Shown in pieces: positions 1 to 11,150 of a stretch of DNA of 64,000 nt (its first letter is position 1; every line of letters starts with the position of its first letter). Source of the DNA: Lanius collurio. Its lineage: Eukaryota > Chordata > Aves > Passeriformes > Laniidae. The position numbers and the translations under genes were made by a program. The notes beneath the pieces are model-generated. The model was not told where the DNA came from. It made no database searches and saw nothing but the letters and a program-made list of their open reading frames with translations. The stretch lies in contig JACBWW010000007.1 in the NCBI GenBank assembly GCA_020086605.1, forward strand, positions 20,219,752-20,283,751, given 5' to 3'.

Positions 1-3000
1 GCATAAAAATGAAAATACTGGTATGCCCAATTTTTTATTCTGCATTTGTTTAGCACTTGTAAAGCACTTCATGGGAACAGTAGTTTAAAGGAATCTTTTT
101 GCATAAAAATACTCTTATTAAAACATTTCAATCATTGAATAGATTCAGAAACCCAAATTTACATTTTCAAAGCCTGTTATGGAATTCACTGCACTTTGAA
201 AAATGGAAAGGAAACAGATCTCAGAGGAGAGAGGGCAAGAAAAAATCTGTAATCTTTCTCCTCCTCGTGTTCTCTTCCTTCTCCCTTTCCTATTGCCATG
301 AATTTCAATTGGGAGTGTAACACTTCTCCCACCTTCACCTATTCAAAAGTGAAGAAGTACCTTCTGGTTTTCCTGTATTACTTATTCTAATTTACCTGAA
401 TTACTTTTTCATTATAGTATAATTAAAAATTTAGCATCTCCATTTCACGATACGTGTCAGGTGTCCAACTGCAGGCACTCTGGTTTCTGGAACAGGAAGG
501 TTGCCCATATTAAATCCTCAACAAAACCAAGATGATTCACAAACTATGCCACTAGCATTCACAGTCTCCCTCTTACACTGACCAGACCAACAAGAAGTTT
601 GAAATGGGTTCAGGTAACATGGCCCACAACTTTCAATGAACATGGTGGTTATGGCATATAAATTTTTGCTTCTGTACAGCACAGAACCAACTCAACCTTG
701 GCACAGTTGAGTATGTAAATTCTCTGAGATTCACACAGTATTTCAGCCTGGCCTGGACAGCAGTTTCTGAGTGTGCTGAGCAAACATTTGTATTTCGACC
801 TCTTTTGAAAGGAAAAATAATTCAAAACAAGATGAGGACAACCAGGCACCTTCAACAGCTCCACAGCAGGAGTGTTCAACTTTCATACAAAAAGACTAGC
901 TGAAAAACCCATACACTTCAAAGGTTCAAAGGCACATTTTCAACCCCTCAGGAAGTACCCTTAAAGATATATTTTTCCTGTTTAACTTCTTTTAGTGCCA
1001 GAAATCAGTATGTGCCCCAGTCCTGTGCCTTCCCCAAAGCCTTAACTCCACTTTATCCACTAAGTATTAAGGAACTTCCCTTCAAAGCAAATCCAGACTC
1101 TGCTCCAATTGCCTTTTAACAAAGGGCCCACAAACACCAGAACAAAGGTTGAGTCCTGGGATGTTGGGGGGAGATAAATGTCCTCTGAATCGTTATGCTA
1201 AACTGTACTTCCCTTTTGCTCTTCCTGCCTTCACACTAAATTCTTTGCTAAACCAGGCACAGCAGAAATCACAGAAAACCCATGCAATCCAGCCTGCATT
1301 ACGGCGGTAAGGTAAACAGAGATTTTAATTCTCTGAGACTATGAAAGACACTTAAAACACTAGTTGCTATACTCAAAGCAGGTATTCAACAGTTTTGGTT
1401 TTACATGGATTTGACTGCATCCTCAGAGAGAAGTTGGATAAAGTCATGGATGACTACAACCTCAGAGATACCAACATATTCTGTTCCTTAAATATTACTC
1501 CTAAACAGTTGCAAGAGCATAAAACTCACCTCCCTATTCTGACATTTCCTCAAGTGATAGTTTCCAAGGCCATAACTCTTTCTAAGCCTGGGTATACCTA
1601 TAAGGAACGATTCTAGTAAAGGAGATAACAGAACTTCCTGTTACGTAATTTTTGGGTATTTCCCCTCCCATCTCCAAGTATCTCCAATTATCTCAGAGCA
1701 CACAGCTTTCAAGAACATCAGCAGAAAGAAAATGGTTATCCTTACCAGAGCAGTCAAACTGCGGACAACTCTAAATTGCTGTAGTGAAACTGATTACATT
1801 AATCCCATCTATTTGTTCAGGGAGATCAAAATGGAGGATAAGGTAATACAGACTTAAACCACTGCTAAAAACAACTCTAGATATATTCCTCCAGTAGATG
1901 TGATATAAATCTACAGTGTACTTAACTAACTGAATTTAAAAAGTTAAGCCAAGCAAAAAAGTTTCTCAGGCTAAACTACACACCTGCTCTACTACCCTGA
2001 AGTATTTTGCTTTATTTAAGTTGCAGCCCATTTAAATCAGGACTCCAATGCAGCATGTTAGTAGCTGCACAGAGAGCAGCCCAACCTCACACAGACTTAC
2101 TGACTCAGATCCCAGATGCACTACAGAAGAGTTGGTAGGGCACTGCATCTCTTACAAACTCGGCCACTCAGAGCAGGTATTCACGTGCTCAGTTTCAGTA
2201 TCGCTTTGAGGCTGCAATGCTGCTTCCTGGTCAGGAGCAAGACCCTCTCACAGGCTTCTACTGAAGCACACAGGTATGTCTTAAATTAATTTTTCAACCA
2301 ACTTACAACAAGCCAGCTCAGTCTCTTTGACAAGGTAAGGCCTTATGTATTTATCTGTGCGGTTTTATACCTTTCCAGTTTTGCATTTATTCTTTATTCT
2401 CTCTATAAAATGACCAATGACACAGTTCAAAAGAGATGTAAAGAATGATCATCTTTTCAGACAGAGCTATTAGAAAAAAAAGAAAAAAAAATCAAGCTGG
2501 GGAAGTCAGAGAATGGAGGGAGACTATGTATTCTGTCAGTGCATTGACAAGCAGCTATCTGCTCCTTTTACCTTTTATTTCCTTCTTTGTAACTTCATAA
2601 CAGGCAGTCTCACTTTTTAAAAATCTCTCTTTAAATACTGAATCAGAATTTTCCCTTTCCATAGTCTCTAAAGAGCATCCTAAGGAACACTCGAAAAAAG
2701 GTATACAGTTTAAAGTCGACATCAGGATCATTTCCACATTTCTTCACTGGCCTCAGGAATATCTCCATGAGTACTACGTCTTCTTTCAAAATTACTATTT
2801 TTCTGCAATCTGTGTCTCACTTGCAGTCTTAATCAATAACTTAATCCTCAAGTGATGACTACTGTATCCACATGGTCATGATGTAATAAGAAAGTCAACC
2901 ACTTCTGGAGGGAAAAAACCATCACAACCCTTTAAAGAAGTCTCTTAATAATGTCAAATAATTTATCAGTAAAATGTCTACCCACGTTTCAAACTGGAAT

Positions 3001-3913
3001 ATTATCTCAAAACACAACGCACTTCAAGAGAAGATAATGTGTTATTCACTGATAACAACACTCTTGGGCCTTTCCATTTACATTTTTTAAGCCATCAACT
3101 TCTCTAAGAAAGGGCTTATATCACACCTTTTTGGCTGAAGAGAGCTATGGGGAAATTAAGATTTACATCACATCATTTACTGGAATAAATCTATCCAAAA
3201 TTATTTCACAGTCCCATAATGAAGAAGTGAATAAAACTTCCAGGCAGTTGAACATAAAAGCTTCTATACCAGGTGCAAAAACCTTCTACCAAAATTCTAC
3301 ACACGCAAAGCATCTTTGCATCAATATTCAGGGCAATAGCGTGACGCGGGTTTGACATACGCTCAGCTGCATTCGGCTAACCTGTCTGATCTCTTACCTG
3401 GCCCGACAACTAATTTATATGATGAATTTTTTATCATGATGCAGGTAAATGAAGTTAAACCAGATAAACCAGGTTTTACACCTAAAGGTCTTTCAGCTTC
3501 AGCAGTGGCAGTACTGATCTCACAGACAAGCCAAACCCGGGTCCGGGTACAGGTTAACTCTACTGCGGATCCCGCAGCCAGAGGCAACGACACGGCAGCG
3601 CCGGGGCCATGCAATGCCCACAGCTCCGCAGCGCGGCTCGTCCTCCTCCGCCGCCCACAGCCACGCTACGGCCACCGCAGGCAGCCCCAGCTGCCCTCAC
3701 ACCGGCCAGCGGAGGCGCGGCGGGAGAAAAGGGAGCGGCGAGTGGGGAGCAGAGCGGAGAGGCGGAGAGAAAAAAAAAAAAAAAAAAACACACAAAAAAA
3801 AGAGGGCGCTGGGGAAGGGGGCAGCTGGCTGTTGGGGCACCTCCTCCCGCCGGGCTCGGTCACAGACAGGCACCTCGACATGTCCTTTGTTCCCCCCTCC
3901 TTCCCGCACTCAC
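1..3913 (-). other. PRKX: Intron 1 of PRKX, 5' part
   Basis: Everything left of the exon 1 donor should be intron 1; no acceptor with kinase-coding sequence follows within the window. The first 380 intronic bases are GC-rich and belong to the CpG island; the rest is AT-rich. No recognisable repeat family, RNA gene or second exon was seen. Short open frames here (60-76 residues) resemble no protein I know. The inference depends on the exon 1 call. Confidence 0.75.
3770..3801 (-). repeat. Poly(T)/TG tract in PRKX intron 1 near the donor
   Basis: On the plus strand there are 19 A, then CACAC, then 8 A. On the transcribed minus strand this is a U-rich tract about 110-145 bases downstream of the exon 1 donor. 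It may be only a slippage tract inside the CpG island. U-rich intronic sequence downstream of donors can bind TIA1 or PTB, but nothing here proves this. Confidence 0.8.
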
Positions 3914-3914
3914 C
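3908..3914 (-). other. PRKX: Splice donor of PRKX exon 1
   Basis: On the minus strand the exon ends ACC GTG G and continues GTGAGTG, a near-ideal U1 site. The intron is phase 1. This position decides where the open frame stops being coding. The frame runs on to 3666 only because intronic sequence happens to lack stops, and that extension includes a long Phe run from a poly(T) tract. Confidence 0.85.
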
Positions 3915-4097
3915 CACGGTGGCCAGGGTCTCCAAGTCCTCCAGCTTGTATGCAGCGGGCTCGAGTGCGGCGGGCGAGCCGGGACCGGCGGGGCTGGGGG
4001 CCGGCGCGGCGGGCTGAGGCGCGGCCACTCCCGCCATCGCCGCCTCGCCGCCGCTCTTCGCCCCCATTTTGGCCTTGGCAGCGCTGAAGGCGTCCAT
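3914..4097 (-). CDS. PRKX: PRKX first coding exon (protein kinase X, N-terminus), partial gene
   Basis: Seen: from the ATG at 4097 the minus strand encodes 61 codons plus one base, starting MDAFSAAKAK, followed by an Ala/Pro-rich stretch and ending YKLEDLETLATV. Reading then meets a consensus donor, G|GTGAGTG, at 3913. The split codon begins with G, so the next exon must complete a Gly. Known: human PRKX has VYSLQDFDTLATVG followed directly by the glycine-rich ATP loop, so the match and the exon border fit. PRKX is a cytosolic/nuclear serine/threonine kinase of the PKA catalytic family, inhibited by RI subunits and PKI. Human PRKX is about 358 residues, so the kinase domain lies in exons left of the window. 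The low-complexity N-terminal head is expected to diverge between species. Codons 11 and 21 are also ATG and could be alternative starts. The first was chosen because it is the most upstream in the frame and has G at +4, though -3 is C, so its context is only moderate. Confidence 0.9.
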
Positions 4098-4561
4098 GGG
4101 GCCGAGCAGGCGCCCCGCGGCCGCTCAGCGCATGGAGAAGGGCGAGAGGAAGGGGGAGGAGAGGGAGCGGCGGGGACGCAAAGTTTCAGTCTTCAGCAGG
4201 CGGGGTGGCTACTCCCCAGGGCTGGAGCCCGCTGCCGCCTCTGAGGGGGCGCGCAGCCCTTCAGCATCGCGGCCGCAGCCGCCGCGCCGCCCGCCAGTGC
4301 CCGCAGCAGGCAAGGACCGCCGCGCAGACAATGGCGAGGGTGCGCCCAGCCGCGCCACACGCGGGGCGGAGGGCGGGGTTTGCCGCTGCCGCTGCAGCAC
4401 CGTCCCGCTGAGGGCTGGCGGAGAGGGGAGGGGCCGGGGGAAGCGCGGCCCCGCCACACAGCAGGAGCGTAGCCCTGGCCCCCCGCCGCGGGCATGGCCC
4501 GGGACCTTGTGACGGCCCCGGTACTCTCTGCTCGTCCTTTCCCACCCCGCGTCCCGCCCGA

Positions 4562-4587
4562 GGGGCTGCGGGGAAGGGGGTGGAGGG
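4562..4587 (+). promoter_or_regulatory. G-quadruplex-capable tract in the promoter
   Basis: Four G-runs (4562-4565, 4570-4573, 4576-4580, 4585-4587) are separated by loops of 4, 2 and 4 bases, matching the standard G3+N1-7 pattern. It lies about 470 bases upstream of the PRKX ATG, on the non-template strand of a plus-strand transcript and the template strand of PRKX. The folding potential is seen; any role in transcription is inference. Confidence 0.6.
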
Positions 4588-5566
4588 CAGTGCCGGCGCC
4601 TGCCGCGCCCGCCCCGCGCTCCCTCAGTGCTGCAGGGGCGCCTGGGACAGTCCCGTCTCTCCCCGTAGAAAGTTAAATAGGAGGGGTGGAGCCCTTGCGA
4701 AGCGGCTGTCGGGCCCCCCTCGGCTGCACAGTATCAGCCCTAGGAAGAGCCGGTCGTTCTCCTCGCGTGGGAGCGCGTGTTCGAGTAGCTCTCCCCGCAT
4801 GTCCCACAGGGTTCGCCACGCCTTATTTTACACCCCGTTTCCAAGCAGGTGTGGCTTCCGCATCGTCCACGGCCCGTCCGCGTCCCCTGCGCCAGCCCGC
4901 AGAGTGGGTGTTCGTGTGGCTGGGGATGGCTGGCCGGAGTGCTGGGTGCGCTCGGCCGAGGCAAGGAGGCACCCGCCTCATGCAGCAGCAGCAGTGGAGT
5001 ACCGAATATAGCTCCTTCCAGAGCAGCCAAGAAGCTGATGACGATTATGCCAGAAGACAAGGCAAATTCGTGTGTAAACCAAGTCAGAGTAAAGCGTACG
5101 CATCAAAATTGGGAAGGAGATCCTAATTTTTTTTTCATGCCCTGGTCTGGCCCAGTTTTACCCTTTTCACAGCTCTTACCCTATGCTTTAGTGAACAGGA
5201 TATCTGCAAAGCTGATGCGTAAATCAAGTCACACGGGTGGCGTTTGGCATCTCCTTTTTATTAAATGCAACATCATGAGAATTAAAGCTCTATTCGCTTC
5301 TGTGTGATGTAGGTTCAATAAAAATGAGGAATAATTATGTGTATACAAAAAATCAGTTCAAATATATAAATTATTTATAAGAATTAAAAATGTATGTACA
5401 TTTATCCTGAATGTTAAGGCATCTTTAGAGTGCAATTTATGGTCGTAATATCAGAGGATATAACATACACTTTCAGCTTGTTGACAGGAAGGGTTATGAA
5501 TAATTTGGAAAATCTTTAGGTCACCTCTGCTTCCTGTCTGCCTGTGAAGTCACCAGTCAAGGAGGA

Positions 5567-5574
5567 TGACGTCT
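5567..5574 (+). promoter_or_regulatory. CRE-like site TGACGTCT
   Basis: This matches seven of eight bases of the CREB/ATF palindrome TGACGTCA. It lies about 1.5 kb upstream of the PRKX start codon and outside the CpG island. An 8-mer with one mismatch is expected by chance in tens of kilobases, so it is only a candidate. Confidence 0.25.
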
Positions 5575-5696
5575 CTTCTGCTCCAAAATGTCGAATTTCA
5601 TTTGTGAACTGTTTGGAATGCAAGTGTTATGCTTCTATTTTTGCTTTGCTACTTTACTTAATTTGCAGCTTTACTTCCCTTTGTGCTTCTTTACTG

Positions 5697-5886
5697 TGAG
5701 GTTGACTGAGCACTAGAACAGGCTTCCCAGAGAGGTTGTGGAGTCTTCCTCACTGGATAATATTCAAAAACCATCTGGATGCAATTCCGTGCAATGTCCT
5801 CTGGAATGACCCTACTTGAGCAGGGAGGTTTGGACCAGGTGACTCACTGTGATCCTTTTCAACCTTACCCATTCTGTGACTGTGTT
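5697..5886 (+). repeat. CR1 LINE fragment, 3' end
   Basis: The segment reads like the CR1 3' region: an 'agcactagaacaggcttccc' block, 'agaggttgtggagtcttcct', the 'ttggaccaggtgactc' region, and an end at 'cattctgtgactgtg', a degraded copy of the ATTCTGTG tail. It is severely 5'-truncated, as most avian CR1 copies are. Moderate divergence suggests an old insertion. It has no coding capacity. Confidence 0.85.
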
Positions 5887-7214
5887 TCATACATTGTATA
5901 CCAGATTTACCATGATTTAGGCCCTGAATGACATATCTTAAAGATTTCTTAAGCTGCAAATTGTAAATGTCCTGGCAAGCTGTAAATGTAATTCCTATTT
6001 GGTCAAAAGGGAGGCAGACCAACAAAGCTCTTTCAACAATTATTAAAAATTTTGTTTAAGATCGCAGATTGAAAAATAAACATTAAAACACTGAAGAAAT
6101 ATCAGTGCGTATAAAAATGTAATTTTGTATTTTTAGCCAAAGAATTGCAAATTGAGAAAAAAGATACAAGCTGATTGGGATAATTATTTTCAAGAGAGTA
6201 CCTTAATTTCAGTCTACCCAAGAAAATTGGTATTTTTTTCTTCCTGAAACCTTTCCTTTTCAATGAAAACTAAGAAATCATTCACTGCTCAGATGTTAAG
6301 AAGGACATAAAGTACTTTACATAAGGTATTGATTATCTTCAACTGATATTTCCACTTATGCTACAAATTTTAATTAACATTTAAATCACTTGCATTCAAG
6401 ATGATAAAACTTTCTTTTAAAGAGCCTCCTACTGACAAACTTCAACAGTTGGTGGCCTGTATGACAGCATGCATTCAAAAGAGCTGTGATTTGGCAAGGT
6501 TCCTAAGCACAGGATTAGCTCCATTCGATGCAGTGTTTGTCCTTAAGATTAAAGTTTGCTTCCTTCCTTTGCATCCAAGGCATTTCCCAGTTGTAGTTGT
6601 GGCAATATAATTGCAATGTTTATATTTAGAATGCCAACATATTATTAGTGTGCTTTGCCACCTCTGTATAACCCACTTAGAATTTATCTTGCAGATACTG
6701 ATTATTATACACAATACTTCAGGGAAAAAAAATATTCTTTCTACAATACAATTAGGTTGAGAACCAAAACTCCTAACTTCATAAATTGCAAGTGCTAGTA
6801 GAGCTGGCCAGTGTATTGCAATAGTGGATATCAGGCATAGTTTCTTGTCCAATTTGGACACAATTCATAGGCAAGCCTTCAGCCCTGTACTCTTTTTTTC
6901 TTTCTTTTTTACTTATTTTAACTTAAAATGTGAACTTTGCTCACAGATACTTTTTGGGTAATCTTGGCCTTTTGCTTGCTCTTGATAATTCATAGTTCTC
7001 AGCCTTTTCACTTTCCCCACACATGCTTTAGGTACCTGTAGCCAGGTTCCTTTATCTTAAAACAGTTTACCCCCTTTATGTTTCCATTCCTTTACCTTAC
7101 AGGTACTTACACCAATGGTTAATTCTATTTTCATTTTTCTTTAAATGTACCAGATGTTAGAAATTATTCTTTCCAAAGACAGTGAAGATCTTTCCAAAAG
7201 AGATTTTATTTAGG

Positions 7215-7278
7215 AAAAAAAAAAAAAAAAACCACCAAACCCAAAACAAAACTACAAAACAAAACAAAGAAAAAACCC
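7215..7278. repeat. A-rich / CAAA simple repeat
   Basis: About 17 A are followed by degenerate ACCAAAC, CCAAAAC and ACAAAAC units. Tracts of this kind recur in the window (22411, 47433, 54664). No retrotransposon body was recognised next to it. Confidence 0.8.
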
Positions 7279-8944
7279 TCACAAAAATACAGAGAAAAGT
7301 AGTTTGAAGAGTTTTCTCAAGTTATTATTTTAGTGAGGGGTTATTCTTCTTCTATTTCAGCTGCAAAAAAAGTACTTATATTCCTTTATAAGATCAGAAT
7401 TTTCAGGGACCAAAAGAGTTCCAGGTGTAAATGTGTTTATCCCCTGCAGCCTTTCATGTATGAACATTTGCCAAACTTCAGCACATACAACCACACTGGT
7501 ATTTAAATGTTACTTTGGGTCCTAAATTACTAACTTTCCTCCCATTTCTTCCTTTTTTGTTTGTTTGTAGGTTTTCTATTTTCCACCAAGGAACCTTTAG
7601 TTAACAATATTAAACCAATGGAAAGGATAACAAACTTTCTACCTATCACTGAATTGATATAACAGGTCATTTCTCTGTCATTTTGAGGGGACATTGTGGT
7701 ACACATTCCATGCAAATGGAATATGATTTAAGCACGTAGATCTCTGGGAAAGGAATCAGTCATTTAAATGTCTCCATGACTGCAGACAAAAGAGTCTTTC
7801 CTCTGGTTTGTGTTTGTCTACCTGAAAGCCTCCTTCCTTCTTCCCTGCAAATATATAATTTTCCTTACAAATCTTGCTAAAGCATATCTTTACCATCACC
7901 ATCATAGTAAAACTACTACTACGAGTTTGCTGGAGAACCTGTTCAAACCTGATGGGAGGAAATGGAGAAGTCCTTCAGTGGTGGTTATTACTAATACATA
8001 GCCCCGTATCATCTCCTTTATTCACATTACATGCAGTGCCTGAAAACATAGGACTGCTCTGAGGAGGAAGAGCAACTAGTAACGATAATTAGTACTGGTA
8101 TGTGTTTTTCTTTTGTTTTGTTTTGCTAAAGAAGTTCATGATCAGGCAAGTCCTATGATGTAAACCAGCACCCTGTCGTGCAAAAAATCCTGGCCTGTGA
8201 CAAAGGAAGGGGGAAATTATTCCACCCATCTGAAGCAGTTCCTTCATAGTATGGAAATAAGCCCATCTGTATAATGAGCAATCACCCACCATGTGAATGT
8301 ATCTACACACTCATAAAGCAACTATCACACTTTTATTTGAATATGATTATATTTAACGTTTTTTTAAAAGCATTTAAATTATGATGAGTATAGTTGCTGT
8401 ATCCAAATGAGAATTTAAACACAAAGAATGTAACGTAGTTGCCTACAATCAAAAACGTGTTTCTGATGGTCTTGCTGAGTTGATTCCTTGCTTCAGAAAT
8501 GCATTGGTGTAGCCAGTTCCAATGTGGAAATGCTGTTACTAGGGTGTCTAGACTTCTGCCCAGTCTGAGCAAGTTTCTGCCTAGCTTCTGCCAAAACTTG
8601 ATTGAGATCTGGAAACAAGATGTTGCTTTGCCTACGTTTGCTGAGGAACTTGTTCTGTTAAGCATTCTGAAAGTATATCTTGCATACATGCAAAACTGTT
8701 CCCCTCACAAAAGTAAGTTGTGGCCAAATTTTTACAAAAAAAGAAAAAATGTTATAGGAACACTGTGTTAGCTGAGAGAGGACCCTGAAACACCAGCATG
8801 CTGGAAAAGCTCTTTGTAGTCAGGTACTGATATTTGCTTCAGTTCAAAGATAGAATAAAATAGCAATGCACTAGGACATCTTTTTGTTCATTCTTTTCCC
8901 CAAACAACTAGTTATGTACATTGACACTGGCATTTTGAATACTC

Positions 8945-9334
8945 NNNNNNNNNNNNNNNNNNNNNNNNNNNNNNNNNNNNNNNNNNNNNNNNNNNNNNNN
9001 NNNNNNNNNNNNNNNNNNNNNNNNNNNNNNNNNNNNNNNNNNNNNNNNNNNNNNNNNNNNNNNNNNNNNNNNNNNNNNNNNNNNNNNNNNNNNNNNNNNN
9101 NNNNNNNNNNNNNNNNNNNNNNNNNNNNNNNNNNNNNNNNNNNNNNNNNNNNNNNNNNNNNNNNNNNNNNNNNNNNNNNNNNNNNNNNNNNNNNNNNNNN
9201 NNNNNNNNNNNNNNNNNNNNNNNNNNNNNNNNNNNNNNNNNNNNNNNNNNNNNNNNNNNNNNNNNNNNNNNNNNNNNNNNNNNNNNNNNNNNNNNNNNNN
9301 NNNNNNNNNNNNNNNNNNNNNNNNNNNNNNNNNN
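8945..9334. other. Assembly gap, 390 N
   Basis: A run of undetermined bases. Open frames reported across it are artefacts. Confidence 0.99.
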
Positions 9335-10043
9335 TCCTATATTTGGAATAGTTAAAAGCCTTTTAAAGTGAAATCGCATATGTCCTTTTTTTTAAGATGT
9401 GCACATCTAATGTATGAACAGAATAAATCATTACTTCAATGTTTTTGGAATTTTATTTGGTTTCATATTGGTATCTTCATATCCAAGACAGAGGACTTAG
9501 TGAGAAAAAAGAAACAGCTAAAATCTTTCTCTAGTCATGGGCATCAAAGTGAGAATATTGCCAGGCCTCAGAGTCCATCGTATCTGCATTGATTTCGTGT
9601 CAAATCTTCCCCATGTCACAGTTTGTGTGGGCTTCAGGTGTGGTTCATTTTAACCTGATCCAATTCCAGGCTGCCACAATTCTGTTGTTCTCCTCCCTCT
9701 CTCACATCAGCACCCACGCCCTTGCTTTTGCTTTTGACAGTCAGGTAGCTTCCTGGTGAGCCAGTTCAGGAATTGGCTCGGGGAATTATTTATTTAGTAA
9801 AGTTATTAGAGTTTCTAGACAAATCACTTCCCCAAACCCTTGCCATGCACAAGGTTTTGGGGCATTTAGTGCCCTAATCTTACAGCTGTGGGGAACTCAT
9901 ACTGAATTTCTATCAAGCTGGTTCAGTTTTATCCACCACTTTGTTTTGCTTATGGCTTTGCTGTTTCACGCACTGACCCTTGAAAAAAATCAGCACTTTG
10001 AATACTTCATAGATGTACATGGCTGCAGCTGAGGTTCCTGTTA

Positions 10044-10110
10044 ATAGTTTTTAAAGATATCTTCATCCATAAATCTCTTCCAACCTAAATGATTTTATGC
10101 TTTGCATGAC
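10044..10110 (+). repeat. Probable CR1 3' tail remnant
   Basis: The stretch 'aaatctcttccaacctaaat' followed by 'gattttatgctttgcatgac' resembles the last 60 bases of many CR1 copies (…CTCTTCCAACCTAAATGATTCTATGATTCTATG). Upstream sequence is not clearly CR1, so only the tail is claimed. Confidence 0.45.
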
Positions 10111-11097
10111 TAAAGCACTTCACAATGGTGTTGAAACTGGCCATTGAATCAGAGGAAAGAGATGGGCACCTCATTTAGTTTGTCAGATGGTAGATGGTAT
10201 TCTGGATTCCTTTCTTTGCCTAGCTCTATCAGGAAATAAGTTAGATTTAACTCAGGTTGATTCTGGATGAGACTGTCATTCTTTCTTACCTCTGTAGCAT
10301 GTAAAATCAGCTAAGCAAAATCTTACCTTTATTTACTCCAAGGTTAGGCAAATCTTTTCAAGTCTTTGCAATTTGTCTCTAAAACAAAGATGAAATCACA
10401 GCCCTCAAAGTTTTACAAATAGTATACAAAGATGTTCTATAGATATTTTTATTCATGGCTAAATGTAAGCAATTATTGTTTTTTTTTTTTCATTCAAGAC
10501 AAAATGCTTGCATACATGATAGCTGCATCTTTGAAATTGGAATTGAATTGTGAAAAGAAAGAACATTATCAGTTGAATACAGCAAAATGAATTCTGCATT
10601 CATTATTTGTAACTCCTGTCTTCTGCTGTGAAGTAATACATTCTTAATCTGCTCTTAATGTAATTAAAATACTATAAAGTCTAAATTCAGTCTGTAATGC
10701 CATGCTTACTACTTTAACACTTCAAGCTGGCCTAATTTATACTTTTATCTTTGATTATCAATTAATATACTTACAGAAACATGGGCTAAAGCAGATAGAA
10801 AAGCCTTTAATATATTTCTACTGATACCCTTACAATCTGATTACTATTGAAGGTGAAGAAATAGGTTTTAGATTTCTTAAATTCATTTTTGTACTCTTAC
10901 ATATGAAATAAAATTTGTGTATGATATTCAGACTTCTTCTGCTAAACAAGTATATGTTTTGCTGAACAATTTCAGTGATATAACTGGGATTCATTCACAT
11001 GTTCACAGTTCAATTCACGAACTGTTCAGTACATGAGAGTCATTGCAGACTCATTAGCAAAGTGTTTGAGCACCTACTTAATTTTTGTTAGTTTTAA

Positions 11098-11150
11098 GCA
11101 AGGGCCTCGATTCCATTAAAGCCAGTGGAATTATTCACAAGGTGCAGTGA
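11098..11150. repeat. Weak match to an archosaur 'CATTGAAGTCAATGG' repeat
   Basis: 'ccattaaagccagtggaatt' followed by 'attcacaagg' resembles a motif I recall from dispersed bird, crocodile and turtle repeats (CATTGAAGTCAATGGAATTACTCAC). The stretch is short, so chance similarity is possible. Confidence 0.25.

Larger units (their letters stand above)
3536..4996. promoter_or_regulatory. PRKX: CpG island / presumed PRKX promoter
   Basis: CpG dinucleotides become dense at about 3536 and thin out near 5000, in contrast to the AT-rich flanks. GC-box-like sequences lie at 4366-4379 (GGGGCGGAG and GGGCGGGG) and at about 4603-4613 (CCCGCCCCGC). No TATA box stands out upstream of the start codon, as usual for housekeeping CpG-island promoters. 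The island covers exon 1, the presumed 5' UTR and roughly 900 bases upstream. The transcription start cannot be placed from sequence alone. Many overlapping open frames on both strands inside it reflect the lack of AT-rich stops, not genes. Confidence 0.8.
4997..8944. other. PRKX upstream flank, no gene recognised
   Basis: AT-rich sequence between the CpG island and the first assembly gap. It contains one CR1 fragment (5697-5886) and an A-rich/CAAA tract (7215-7278). Open frames of up to 128 residues are present (for example minus-strand 6475-6861) but show no domain, no repeat of known type and no coding-like neighbourhood. Confidence 0.6.

Noticed and set aside
3666..3913. Continuation of the PRKX frame past 3914
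   Set aside because: It follows a consensus splice donor and includes a Phe run from poly(T), so it is intron.
3352..4545. Many overlapping open frames on both strands in the CpG island, up to 221 residues
   Set aside because: They are Pro/Arg/Ala/Gly-rich shadows of GC-rich promoter DNA. Only the minus-strand frame up to 3914 has homology (PRKX).
4580..5307. Plus-strand frames of 143-152 residues upstream of PRKX
   Set aside because: They lie in or at the edge of the CpG island, share DNA in several frames and resemble no protein; a divergent non-coding transcript remains possible but unsupported.
8884..9379. 155-residue frames on both strands
   Set aside because: Made almost wholly of N codons in an assembly gap.
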